DNA of 64,000 nt from Elusimicrobiota bacterium (GTDB lineage: Bacteria > Elusimicrobiota > Elusimicrobia > UBA1565 > UBA9628): contig JACRDP010000002.1 of the NCBI GenBank assembly GCA_016212855.1, positions 1 to 64,000 on the forward strand. Reading direction: 5' to 3'. The translations under genes and the position numbers were made by a program. Of this stretch, positions 46,087-54,181 are shown one piece after another; the first letter of the stretch is position 1; the number at the start of each line of letters is the position of its first letter. Under the pieces are notes generated by a model. It did not search any database. It had not been told where the DNA came from and saw nothing but the letters and a program-made list of their open reading frames with translations.

Positions 46087-47135
46087 TCGAAGGGTCCTTT
46101 GGGGAAATTCATCGCCAGCTTGATCGCGATATCCACGTCAGATTGAACGGCCGTCCCTTCAGATACGACCAATTCGGCTTCTTCAATTAAAGCCGTGCGC
46201 ATCCGAGTCCAGAGTTCGCTGCCGTTAAAAGCCGTTCCGCTCGCCAGTAGCCGTACCGCATCCGGGTTCACCGCCGTTATCTTCCCGTCCTGATACAGGT
46301 AGAACCCCTTGCCCGCCTTGCGCCCCGTCGCGCCCTTAAGCACCAGCTGCTTCTGAATCTCCGGCGGCTTGAATCTCTCCGGGCGCCCGAGCGCTCCGTA
46401 AATCGCCCCTGTGATCGCGAAATTGGTGTCGAGTCCGATCAGGTCCATGAGCTCGAACGGCCCCATCGGAACGCCGCCGAGGCTCCGGCAGGCGTCATCG
46501 ACGGCTGCGTAGCTCGTCTGCGAGCAGACGAGGCGCTGCGCCGTGACGTAATATGGCCGCATGACCCGGTTGACGATGAATCCCGGCACGTCCTTCACGT
46601 CGACGGGGCTCCGGCGCAGGCCCATGAGCAGAAACTCCCACGCGGCCTGGAACGCCTACGGCGCGGTGTCGCCGGTGCGGATCACCTCGACGAGCTTCAT
46701 GGCGACGGGAGGATTGAAGAAGTGGACGCCGAGCGTCCGCTCCTTGCCGCTGGCGCGCGCCATAATGTCCTTGACCGAGAGAGACGAGGTGTTCGTCGCG
46801 AGCAAGGCGTCGGGGCAGATCGCCGACAGCTTCTCGAACAGGTCCTGCTTGAGCGCGAGCAGTTCGGGCGCGGCCTCGATCACCAGGTCCGCGCCGGTCA
46901 GGTCCGAGATGTCCGCGATGGCGGAGACCGAATGATAGGCGCGCTCGGCCTGCTGCGTCGACAGCTTCCCTTTGAGCACGGCCGAGTCGAACGACTTCTT
47001 GAGCTTCGCGGGCAAAGCCGCGAGCGCCGCGGGCATCGGATCGTGGACTTTGACCGAGAAGCCGGACTGCGCGCACAGCTGGGCGATGCCCGCGCCCATG
47101 GTGCCCGCGCCGACGATCGCCACGCGCTGGATCAT
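46059..47135 (-). pseudogene. 3-hydroxyacyl-CoA dehydrogenase interrupted by one in-frame TAG
   Basis: The reading frame from the ATG at 47135 gives VAIVGAGTMGAGIAQLCAQ (NAD fold), ATNTSSLSV, GVHFFNPP and VEVIRTGDTAP, then a TAG at 46656-46658. The same frame then continues without other lesions: AFQAAWEFL, VDVKDVPGFIVNRVMRP, GPFELMDLIGLD and GRKAGKGFYLYQ, to the stop at 46059. Apart from that codon the 358-residue protein looks complete, so this is a recent nonsense change, a sequencing error or read-through. By family comparison the stop replaces the residue that is usually Glu in the T-S-D-E-T segment, a GAG-to-TAG single change. Co-operonic with crotonases. Confidence 0.85.
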
Positions 47136-47797
47136 GGCTTGGACAGCGTACCCGAGCGCCACGCCTCGATGGGCAGCGCCACGCAGCCGAACAGCGGGAT
47201 GGCGGTCGTGAAGAAGCCGGCGAGCACGAAACCCGGAGCCAGCTGCTTGGCCAGGTACACGCAGGCCTCTTGAAAGAGCCAAAGCCCGATGAAAAGGCGC
47301 AGGAGCCAGCCGGCGTTGGCCGCGACCGATCGCGCCCCGAGCTTCAGGGCTCCCCACGCGCCGGAGGCGTCGCTCCGGCGCAGCAGCGCGAACGTCGACA
47401 CGCCGCACAGCGCGAAGGCGACGATCTTGCCCGCGCCGAGCACCAGCGAGATGATCGCCATCGAGTACGATTGGGTCTGCTCGGCGTGCAGAACCCAATA
47501 CACGAGCGGCGTCGTGAGTAGTCCGAACACGAGGAGCAGCGGATACGGCAGAAGGAAGAGCTTCCAGGCGTCCGCCAGCCGGGCGGGCTTGACGCTCCAG
47601 CCGTCCCCGAGCCACAGCTCCGCGAACAGCGCCGTCACGGCCGAGGTCAGCGCCGCGAGCAGAAGCATCCGGATCACGACGGAGCCTCCGTCGAATATGC
47701 TCGCGACGTTCTGCGCGAGCAGGCCGAGCAGGGGCGGCGCGAGCAGCCAGGGCCGCTTCAGCGCACGGTCGCGGACCTCGGTGAGGAGCTTGCCCAC
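47132..47797 (-). CDS. Multi-span membrane protein, unknown
   Basis: 221 aa from the GTG at 47797, which shares a base with the upstream stop (TAGTG). Five or six hydrophobic segments, e.g. VVIRMLLLAALTSAVTALFA, LLPYPLLLVFGLLTTPLVYW and LVLGAGKIVAFALCGVSTFALL, with short basic loops. Overlap with the dehydrogenase gene is ATGA. No family recognised. Its place inside a CoA-ester operon suggests transport or envelope tethering, but that is inference. Confidence 0.75.
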   Translation of the reverse strand: MGKLLTEVRDRALKRPWLLAPPLLGLLAQNVASIFDGGSVVIRMLLLAALTSAVTALFAELWLGDGWSVKPARLADAWKLFLLPYPLLLVFGLLTTPLVYWVLHAEQTQSYSMAIISLVLGAGKIVAFALCGVSTFALLRRSDASGAWGALKLGARSVAANAGWLLRLFIGLWLFQEACVYLAKQLAPGFVLAGFFTTAIPLFGCVALPIEAWRSGTLSKP

Positions 47798-48624
47798 TAG
47801 CCCGGGATAAACGGCTCTTCCGACATCTTGGCCGCGACCGGGGTCCACGCCGGAACCTTCAGTTTGAACTTGGAGGCCTTGTCCTTGATGTCGGCGGCGA
47901 ACGCCTGCCTGACTTCGTCGTTGTCGCGTTTCTTGAGGCCGTACTTGCGGTAGATCGCGTTCTTCGGCGAGTTGGCCCGGCCGAAGATGTTCATCGTGCG
48001 CGGATACCACTTGTCGAACGCCGTCTGGAGCGCGTCGTGCGTCTTGTCGTCGGCCGAGAGCCGCTTCGCCCACTGGTCGCCGTGCGCCATGTGCATCTCC
48101 TCTTCCTTGAAGATGCCCTCCATGCCCTCGCACCACGGTTTGTACGAGCAGTCGAGCGAGTCCTCGAGCTGGTGGCCCGCGCCGCGGTCCATGCAGAAAT
48201 TGAACATGATGAAGTCCGACCACGTCTCGATCGGGTAGTAGAAGATGTTGACGCGCTTGTCTTCCGCGGCGCGCAAGGTGCCGATGTCGTCGGCGTCAAC
48301 GCGCAGATTGAAGTTGTGCGTCCGGTAGTACTCGTCGACGTCCACGCCCATGCCCTTGAGCAGGCGGTACATGACCGTCGCATGGCGGACCTCGTCCTTG
48401 ACGATTTGCGCCACGACGAGCGTCTCGTTGATGTCCGGAGCCTGCTGAATCCACGGCACGTAGCCGAACGCGCCGGCCAGCTCGGAGTCGGCCTGCATCG
48501 ACATCAGATTGGTGAGGTGCTCGCGGTATTCGTCGCTCATCTCGTCGAGGCGTTCGATCTTCTGGCCTTTGGCGATTTTGGCCAGGAGCTTCTCTTCGCG
48601 GATGCGATTGGGTTCGAGAGTCAT
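47797..48624 (-). CDS. PaaA/PaaC-like ferritin-fold diiron protein
   Basis: 275 aa, all-helical. Two diiron half-sites: Glu48 then E78-V-R-H81 (QIVKDEVRHATVMY), and E175-E-M-H178 (GIFKEEEMHMAHG). The region QADSELAGAFGYVPWIQQAP resembles PaaA of the phenylacetyl-CoA epoxidase. Neighbouring PaaG-like and PaaF-like crotonases support an aromatic or acyl-CoA oxygenation role. No PaaB, PaaC, PaaD or the reductase PaaE is nearby, so it may be a divergent stand-alone oxygenase. Confidence 0.8.
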   Translation of the reverse strand: MTLEPNRIREEKLLAKIAKGQKIERLDEMSDEYREHLTNLMSMQADSELAGAFGYVPWIQQAPDINETLVVAQIVKDEVRHATVMYRLLKGMGVDVDEYYRTHNFNLRVDADDIGTLRAAEDKRVNIFYYPIETWSDFIMFNFCMDRGAGHQLEDSLDCSYKPWCEGMEGIFKEEEMHMAHGDQWAKRLSADDKTHDALQTAFDKWYPRTMNIFGRANSPKNAIYRKYGLKKRDNDEVRQAFAADIKDKASKFKLKVPAWTPVAAKMSEEPFIPG

Positions 48625-48625
48625 C

Positions 48626-49435
48626 TCATTCTCCTATGAACTTGGGCGGCCTTTTTTCGAGAAAAGCGGTGACGCCTTCGGCGTGATCCTTCGTGCGGCC
48701 GAGAATCTCCTGCAGCTGGGCCTCGTACTCCATCTGCTGGTCGAGAGAGGCGGCCTCGAGCGACTTGTTGACCGCGCGCTTGGTGAGCGCGAGCGCGAGC
48801 GGCGGCATCTTGACGAGCTCGGCGGCGAAGGCCTGCGCCTCGGCGAGCACGGACTCCGTCGGCACGACCTTGTTGACCCAGCCCCAGGCCAGGGCTTGAT
48901 CGGAGGTCACCGGCTTGGCCAGCCAGGCGTGTTCCAACGCCTTTGAATAGCCCGCGAACCGCGGCAGGTAATAGGTCATGCCCGAGTCCGGGACAAGGCC
49001 GACGCGCACGAAGGCGTTGAGAAACGTCGCCTTCTCGGCGCAGACCTTGAGGTCGGTCGCGAGGATGATGGAGGCGCCGGCGCCGGCGGCGAGGCCGTTG
49101 ATCGCGCCGATCACGGGTTTCTCGAGACGGCGGATCTGCGCCACGAGCGGGTTGAAGTGGTCGCGGAGCTCGTCGCCGAGCGAGAACGACTTGACCGCCT
49201 GGCGCTTCTTGAGGTCGCCGAGGTCGGCGCCCGCGCAGAACGCGCGGCCCGAGGCGGTCAGAATCACGGCCTTGATCGTCTTGTCGCTTTCGGCCTTCTT
49301 CAGCGAATCGCGGATGCCCTTCATCATGCCCATGGTCAGGGCGTTGAGAACGTCGGGGCGGTTCAACGTGAGCGTGAGGACTCCGTCTTTCACGTCGATC
49401 AAAAGCTCTTGGGTCGCGGTTTCGGTCCTATTCAT
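48626..49435 (-). CDS. Crotonase-family enzyme, PaaG-like isomerase
   Basis: 269 aa. Crotonase oxyanion loops ASGRAFCAGADLGDL and AINGLAAGAGASIILATD. The second acid position reads VPDSGMTYYLPR, an Asp as in PaaG-type isomerases rather than the Glu of hydratases. So ring-opening isomerisation or double-bond shifting is more likely than hydration. It overlaps the other crotonase as ATGA, and the PaaA-like gene starts 1 nt after its stop. Confidence 0.88.
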   Translation of the reverse strand: MNRTETATQELLIDVKDGVLTLTLNRPDVLNALTMGMMKGIRDSLKKAESDKTIKAVILTASGRAFCAGADLGDLKKRQAVKSFSLGDELRDHFNPLVAQIRRLEKPVIGAINGLAAGAGASIILATDLKVCAEKATFLNAFVRVGLVPDSGMTYYLPRFAGYSKALEHAWLAKPVTSDQALAWGWVNKVVPTESVLAEAQAFAAELVKMPPLALALTKRAVNKSLEAASLDQQMEYEAQLQEILGRTKDHAEGVTAFLEKRPPKFIGE

Positions 49436-50208
49436 TTTCCGGTCCAGACGGCTTTGCGCTTCTCGGCGAAGGCTTTCATGCCTTCTTTTTGATCCTGCGT
49501 GTCGAAAAGACCGTAGAAAGCTCGGCGTTCCGCGGCGAGACCGTCCTTGAGACCCCGGTCGACGGCCGCGTTCACGGCGGCCTTGGCGGCCTGGACGGCG
49601 AGCGGCGGCTGCTCGGCGATGAGCTTCGCGAGCTTAATCGCCTCGCTCAAATAATTTTCGACCGGCACCATGCGATTGACGAGCCCGCGCTCGAGCGCCT
49701 CGCGCGCGCCGAGGCGGCGGCCGGTCAGATTCATTTCCATGGACACGGCCTTGCCGACGGCCTTCGTCAGTCTCTGCGTGCCGCCCGCGCCGGGCATCAC
49801 GCCGATCAAGACCTCGGGCTGTCCGAAAACGGCCGTCTCCGAGGCCACGATCATATCGCAGGCCATCGCGAGCTCACAGCCGCCCCCGAGCGCGAAGCCC
49901 GACACGGCCGCGATGAGCGGTTTTTTTAACGACCCGATCTTGTCCCAGTTCGAGAGATTGCGGCTCAACATTTTCTCGGCGCCTTCGGCGCCGTCAATAT
50001 TTTTCATCTCAGAAATATCTGCGCCTGCGGCGAACGACTTGGGGAGACCTGCCAGGACCATGCAACGAATCTCAGGGTCTCGGTCGAAACCTCCCAGCGC
50101 TTCGGAGACCGCGTCCATGACCGCGATGGACAGCGCGTTCAGCGACTGGGGCCTGTTGAGCGTGACGATCCCAACCTTTCCGTCGGTCTCGACGAGGACT
50201 TCGGACAT
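49432..50208 (-). CDS. Enoyl-CoA hydratase (PaaF-like)
   Basis: 258 aa from the ATG at 50208, which overlaps the aldehyde dehydrogenase stop by one base (TGATG). Both oxyanion-hole loops are present (PKSFAAGADISEM; SGFALGGGCELAMACD). Both catalytic Glu are present: one in GGGCELAMACD, one in PEVLIGVMPGAGGTQRL. It adds water to a 2-enoyl-CoA. A more upstream start would lie in the dehydrogenase gene. Confidence 0.93.
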   Translation of the reverse strand: MSEVLVETDGKVGIVTLNRPQSLNALSIAVMDAVSEALGGFDRDPEIRCMVLAGLPKSFAAGADISEMKNIDGAEGAEKMLSRNLSNWDKIGSLKKPLIAAVSGFALGGGCELAMACDMIVASETAVFGQPEVLIGVMPGAGGTQRLTKAVGKAVSMEMNLTGRRLGAREALERGLVNRMVPVENYLSEAIKLAKLIAEQPPLAVQAAKAAVNAAVDRGLKDGLAAERRAFYGLFDTQDQKEGMKAFAEKRKAVWTGK

Positions 50209-51713
50209 CAGTTCAGATCGACCCATACCGATTTCAACGACGTGTAGTTCTCGAGTGCCCACTGCCCCTTCTCGCGGCCGTAGCCGCTTTGCTTGACGCC
50301 GCCCCACGGCGCGGCCGCGTCGACGAACTGATAGCAGTTGATCCACACCGTGCCGGCCTTCAGGCGCGCGGCCGTCTGGTGCGCCTTCTTCACATCCTTG
50401 GTCCAGACGGCGGCGACGAGGCCGTAGTCGGTGTCGTTGGCGCGGGTCATGACCTCGTCGACGGTGTCGAAGGGGAAGACGGAGACGACCGGTCCGAAGA
50501 TCTCCTCGCGGGCGATCTTCATACTATCCTTCACGCCGCCGAACACGGTCGGTTGGACGAAGTAGCCGGGACCCGCGACCGAAGAGCCGCCCGCCAGCAG
50601 GTTCGCGCCTTCGGCTTTGCCGGACTCAATGAAGGACATGACGCGGTCGCGCTGCTGCGCGGACACAAGCGGACCCATCGCCATCTTGGGATCGAGCGGG
50701 TTGCCCTGCTTGATCGTTTTCGCCTTGGCCGCGAGAGCCTCGAGAAGTTTGTCGTGAGCGGAGCGTTCGATGAACACGCGCGAGCCGGAGGAGCAGGTCT
50801 GGCCCTGGTTGTAAAAGATGCCCATGAACATGCCGCGCGCCGCGGCCTCCATGTCGGCGTCGGCGAACACGATATTGGGGGACTTGCCGCCCAGTTCCAT
50901 CGTGACTCGCTTCATGTTGCCGGCGGAGGCCTTCACGACCTCGCGTCCCGTCGCCGTCGAACCGGTGAAGGTGACCTTGTCGATGCCCATGTGCGCGGCG
51001 ATCGCGTGGCCGGCGGTCTTGCCGTAGCCCGGAACCACGTTCACCACGCCCGGAGGCACCCCGGCCTCGAGCAGGAGCTCGCCGAGCCAGAGCGCGGACA
51101 AGGGCGTCTGCTCGGCCGGCTTGAGGATGATCGCGTTGCCGCAAGCCAAAGCCGGAGCGAGGCGCTCGGCGGCCATCAGCAGGGGGAAGTTCCACGGAAT
51201 GATCGCTCCGACCACGCCGACGGGCTCGCGCACGGTATAGTGGAGAAATTTGGCCCCGGGATAATACGGCACCGAGACGGGCGTCGTCTCGCCGTGAAGC
51301 TTGGTCGGCCAGCCGCCGTAATAGCGGAACAAAGCGGCCGAGAGGGGCAGATCGCCGCTCTTCGCTTCGCGGATCGGCTTGCCGTTGTCGAGCGTCTCGA
51401 GCTGGGCGAAAGCCTCGGCGCGCGCCTCGATGAGGTCGGCGACTTTATGGAGTATTTTCTCGCGATCGGCGGGGGACAGCTTGGACCACGGCCCCTCGAG
51501 CGCCTTGCGCGCGGAGACGACGGCCCGGTCCACATCGGCGGACTCGGCCTCGGAGACGACGCCGAGCGTCTCGCCCGTGGCCGGATTGAGGGTCGTGAAG
51601 GTCTTGCCCGAGGCGGCTTCGACGGGCTGGCCGTCGATGAGGAGCTTGTGCAGCTTGCGCGACAGGAATTCCTTCAAAAGGGGGTGAACTTCGGGAAGGG
51701 TGGCGGCGGTCAT
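50208..51713 (-). CDS. NAD(P)-dependent aldehyde dehydrogenase
   Basis: 501 aa, full length. NAD site GAIIPWNFPLLM and KVTFTGSTATGREV, general base Glu273 in MELGGKSP, nucleophile Cys307 in NQGQTCSSGSR, and the C-terminal PWGGVKQSGYGREKG. It oxidises an aldehyde to the acid. As first gene of an operon with crotonases and a PaaA-like oxygenase, phenylacetaldehyde or a similar substrate is plausible but unproven. A clear GGAGG precedes the ATG; the upstream gap contains hairpin element 2. Confidence 0.95.
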   Translation of the reverse strand: MTAATLPEVHPLLKEFLSRKLHKLLIDGQPVEAASGKTFTTLNPATGETLGVVSEAESADVDRAVVSARKALEGPWSKLSPADREKILHKVADLIEARAEAFAQLETLDNGKPIREAKSGDLPLSAALFRYYGGWPTKLHGETTPVSVPYYPGAKFLHYTVREPVGVVGAIIPWNFPLLMAAERLAPALACGNAIILKPAEQTPLSALWLGELLLEAGVPPGVVNVVPGYGKTAGHAIAAHMGIDKVTFTGSTATGREVVKASAGNMKRVTMELGGKSPNIVFADADMEAAARGMFMGIFYNQGQTCSSGSRVFIERSAHDKLLEALAAKAKTIKQGNPLDPKMAMGPLVSAQQRDRVMSFIESGKAEGANLLAGGSSVAGPGYFVQPTVFGGVKDSMKIAREEIFGPVVSVFPFDTVDEVMTRANDTDYGLVAAVWTKDVKKAHQTAARLKAGTVWINCYQFVDAAAPWGGVKQSGYGREKGQWALENYTSLKSVWVDLN

Positions 51714-51730
51714 TCGTCCTCCGTTTTTTC

Positions 51731-51804
51731 GGTGTCAGGCTTTCGGTTTTAACTTTTCGCAAGTCGGGCGGGCTGGTAAAAGTTAAAACCGAAAGCCTGA
51801 CACC
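51731..51804. repeat. Intergenic hairpin element 2 (27-bp perfect stem)
   Basis: Arm 51731-51757 begins GGTGTCAGGCTTTCGG and matches the complement of 51778-51804 exactly, with a 20-nt loop. The AT-rich inner stem contrasts with the high-GC surroundings. It sits between the divergent aldehyde dehydrogenase and adenylate cyclase genes. Confidence 0.9.
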
Positions 51805-51863
51805 TTGCAATCTCGTCGTACGGCTTCCTTAATTCAATCAAATTCAGGGGCGGTCGCGCTCAC

Positions 51864-51892
51864 TTGACGGGGGCCGCCGTGCGGGCTATGCT
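51864..51892 (+). promoter_or_regulatory. Sigma70-type promoter of the cyclase gene, leaderless
   Basis: TTGACG (51864-51869), exactly 17 bp, TATGCT (51887-51892) in GCTATGCT context. The ATG at 51900 is 7 nt further. Confidence 0.7.
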
Positions 51893-51899
51893 TGCGACC

Positions 51900-53660
51900 A
51901 TGCACGACTCGACGTCCGGCATGGTCCACCGCGCCATGGACCGGGAATGCAGGCGCAACGCCAAGCGCCTGAGCACCATCCGCCTTATCTGCGTATCCGC
52001 CGTCCTCGCCGTCGCCGCCTGGCTGGGGCTGGGACGCGGCGTGAGCAACTGGCTGGCGCCCCTGCCCCTGTTCGCCGTGTACGCGGGGGCGAGCGCGGGC
52101 CTGGCCCTGGCCGCCTGGCGGCGTCCCGCGCTGTATCGCCTGGCCGGCCTGGGGCTGCTCCTGCTCGACGTGCCGATGGCCTACTGGATTCAGAGCTCCT
52201 CGATGGCCGTCTCGGAGGCCCCGGCCGGCACGGCGTGCTTCGCCTTGGGACTGTTTTGCCTCTTCACCTTGCTCGCGGCCTTGACGCTCGATCGCCGCCT
52301 GGCCGTCGGGGTCGCTTTGGCCGGCGCCGTTCTCGAGATCGCGCTGCTGCGCCAGGCCGGCGTTCCGGGCGGCGCTCAAATCGCGGCCCTGGTCGTCCTC
52401 GGCGGCGCGGGCACGGCGGCCTGGCATCTCGTTTCGCGGGTGCGCGTGCTGGTCGCCGCCGTCTCGCACGAGGGCATGAAGCTCGAGAGGCTCAGCCGCC
52501 ACTTCAGTTCCGCGGTGGCCGAGAAGCTGCTCAGCGGCGGCGAGGAGACGGCGAAGGCCTGCGAGGCGACCATCCTGTTCTCGGACATACGCGATTTCAC
52601 GGCGCTGTCCGAGAAGCTGGCGCCGGAGAAGGTCGTCTCCATGCTCAATGAATACCACGAGCGGATGGTGGAGACCATCTTCAAGCACAACGGCACGCTC
52701 GACAAATTCATCGGCGACGGCCTCATGGCCTATTTCGGCGCGCCGCTGGCCGACGCGCGCCACCCGTTCAACGCCGTGGCCTGCGCTCTGGAGATGGTCC
52801 AAGAGCTGGCCGCCGTCAACGAGGCCCGGTCCGGCCGAGGCGAACCGGTCCTGCGCATCGGCATCGGCGTGCACACCGGACCCGTCGTGGTGGGAAATAT
52901 CGGCTCGCCCACCCGGCGCCTCGAGTTCACCGCCATCGGCGACGCGGTGAACCTCGCGTCGCGCATCGAGGGGCTGACCAAGCAGCACGGCGTCGTCACC
53001 TTGATCTCGAAAACCACGCGCGATCTCGCCGGAGACGAATTCGGCTGGACCGAGGCCGAACCGGTGATCGTGAAGGGAAAGAGCGAGCCCGTGCGCACCT
53101 TCATCCCGCGCGTCCTGCCGGCCCTGCTCCTTTTCGCCGCGCTGGGAGCGAGCGCGGAGACCTCGTGCCTGTCGCGCGTCGCCGCGCAGATTTCAGCCTT
53201 ACGATCCTCTTTTCCCAGACTCGACGGCCTCAACCTCGTCCTCGAGCCCTTCGAGTCCGGCGAGGACTTCTTTCAGGCCCGCCCGCGCTCGTTCTGGCGC
53301 GACCCGCGGGACCGCGTCTACGCGGTGCGGGTCAATACCAAGCTCTGCGGCGATCCGCCGCCGCCGGAGGCCGAAAAAGCGATCCTCGCCCACGAGCTCG
53401 CGCACATCGACGCGTTCTCGACGATGGGACGACGAGGACTGCTGGGCCTCGGCTGGCGCTACGCCGTCGCGCCCGCGAGCAAGCGGATTTCGGACTTCGA
53501 GAAGGACGCCGACCGCGCGGTGATCAAGCTCGGCTTCGCCGAGGGTCTCGCGCGCTACCGCGAGTGGCTGTATCCGCGGGTCTCCGTGAAGACCGCGGCT
53601 CGCAAGAAGCTCCTCTATCTGACCCCCGACGAGCTGCGGCGCGCGGCGGCCGTCAAATAA
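51900..53660 (+). CDS. Membrane adenylate cyclase fused to a C-terminal HExxH metallopeptidase-like domain
   Basis: 586 aa. About six hydrophobic spans (28-190) precede a class III cyclase domain. Metal-binding Asp residues are in FSDIRDF (227-233), Lys269 in LDKFIGDGLM is the adenine-selecting residue, and TAIGDAVNLASRIE (around Asp348) holds the Thr/Asn/Arg set expected of adenylate cyclases. After FIPRVLP a further hydrophobic stretch (LLLFAALGASAE, about 399-421) looks exactly like a signal peptide. It leads to a domain with ILAHELAHIDAF (HExxH at 498-502). The protease-like part would be periplasmic. An internal GTG at 53091 could start a separate secreted form. Confidence 0.88.
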   Translation: MHDSTSGMVHRAMDRECRRNAKRLSTIRLICVSAVLAVAAWLGLGRGVSNWLAPLPLFAVYAGASAGLALAAWRRPALYRLAGLGLLLLDVPMAYWIQSSSMAVSEAPAGTACFALGLFCLFTLLAALTLDRRLAVGVALAGAVLEIALLRQAGVPGGAQIAALVVLGGAGTAAWHLVSRVRVLVAAVSHEGMKLERLSRHFSSAVAEKLLSGGEETAKACEATILFSDIRDFTALSEKLAPEKVVSMLNEYHERMVETIFKHNGTLDKFIGDGLMAYFGAPLADARHPFNAVACALEMVQELAAVNEARSGRGEPVLRIGIGVHTGPVVVGNIGSPTRRLEFTAIGDAVNLASRIEGLTKQHGVVTLISKTTRDLAGDEFGWTEAEPVIVKGKSEPVRTFIPRVLPALLLFAALGASAETSCLSRVAAQISALRSSFPRLDGLNLVLEPFESGEDFFQARPRSFWRDPRDRVYAVRVNTKLCGDPPPPEAEKAILAHELAHIDAFSTMGRRGLLGLGWRYAVAPASKRISDFEKDADRAVIKLGFAEGLARYREWLYPRVSVKTAARKKLLYLTPDELRRAAAVK

Positions 53661-53662
53661 TC

Positions 53663-53668
53663 TAAACT
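53663..53668 (+). promoter_or_regulatory. -10 box of the thioesterase gene
   Basis: TAAACT, 6 nt before the ATG at 53675. No -35 visible. Confidence 0.4.
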
Positions 53669-53674
53669 GGGTCG

Positions 53675-54163
53675 ATGAGCCCGAAGACCCCGGCCCCCTG
53701 GCCCCTGCCGGACTGGGAAGCCGTCCAGCCGTTCCCGTTCGCCACCGCGCGCGGCGCGTTCGCGGGCATGACCGGCACCGAGGGGCGCATCGTCCTCAAA
53801 TACTACCGCCGCCACGACGGCTCTTTGGTCGCGACCGCGCAGTTCGGCAAGCACAGCGAGGGCGCGCCCGGTCTCGTCCACGGCGGCGCGATCCTGACCG
53901 CGCTCGACGAGGCGCTCGGCGCGGCGGCCTGGCTCATGGAGCGCCCGGTGATGACCGCGCGCCTGACGACCGAGTTCCGCCGGGGCGTGCCGCTGGGGGC
54001 GACCATGCTCGTGGAGACCCGCTTCATCCGCGAGCGCCACCGCCTCGTCCTTCTCGAGGGAACCATGACCGGGACCGACGGTCAGGTTTACGCCTACGCC
54101 GACGGGCGGTTCATGGTCCTGGCCGAAGCGGACCAAAAGCGCATTCTGGGCCGAGCGGCCTAA
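53675..54163 (+). CDS. PaaI-type hotdog-fold thioesterase
   Basis: 162 aa. The hotdog signature is GLVHGGAILTALDEALGAAAW, followed by strands TARLTTEFRRGVPLGATMLV and RLVLLEGTMTG. The HGG(A)..D/E arrangement is that of acyl-CoA thioesterases of the 4HBT/PaaI group. Substrate unknown. It may serve the CoA-ester operon on the other strand. It ends 18 bp before the aminotransferase gene, which has its own -10 box. Confidence 0.88.
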   Translation: MSPKTPAPWPLPDWEAVQPFPFATARGAFAGMTGTEGRIVLKYYRRHDGSLVATAQFGKHSEGAPGLVHGGAILTALDEALGAAAWLMERPVMTARLTTEFRRGVPLGATMLVETRFIRERHRLVLLEGTMTGTDGQVYAYADGRFMVLAEADQKRILGRAA

Positions 54164-54169
54164 AAAAGC

Positions 54170-54175
54170 TAAAAT
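54170..54175 (+). promoter_or_regulatory. -10 box of the aminotransferase operon
   Basis: TAAAAT in GCTAAAAT context, 6 nt before the ATG at 54182. Confidence 0.45.
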
Positions 54176-54181
54176 CGGCTC

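Noticed and set aside
46656-46658. TAG as pyrrolysine or programmed read-through codon
   Set aside because: No pylT/pylS genes or downstream stem structure seen; a GAG-to-TAG change or read error is simpler.
46059-51713. A complete phenylacetate degradation pathway
   Set aside because: Epoxidase subunits B, C and D, the reductase, the ligase and PaaZ are absent from the window.
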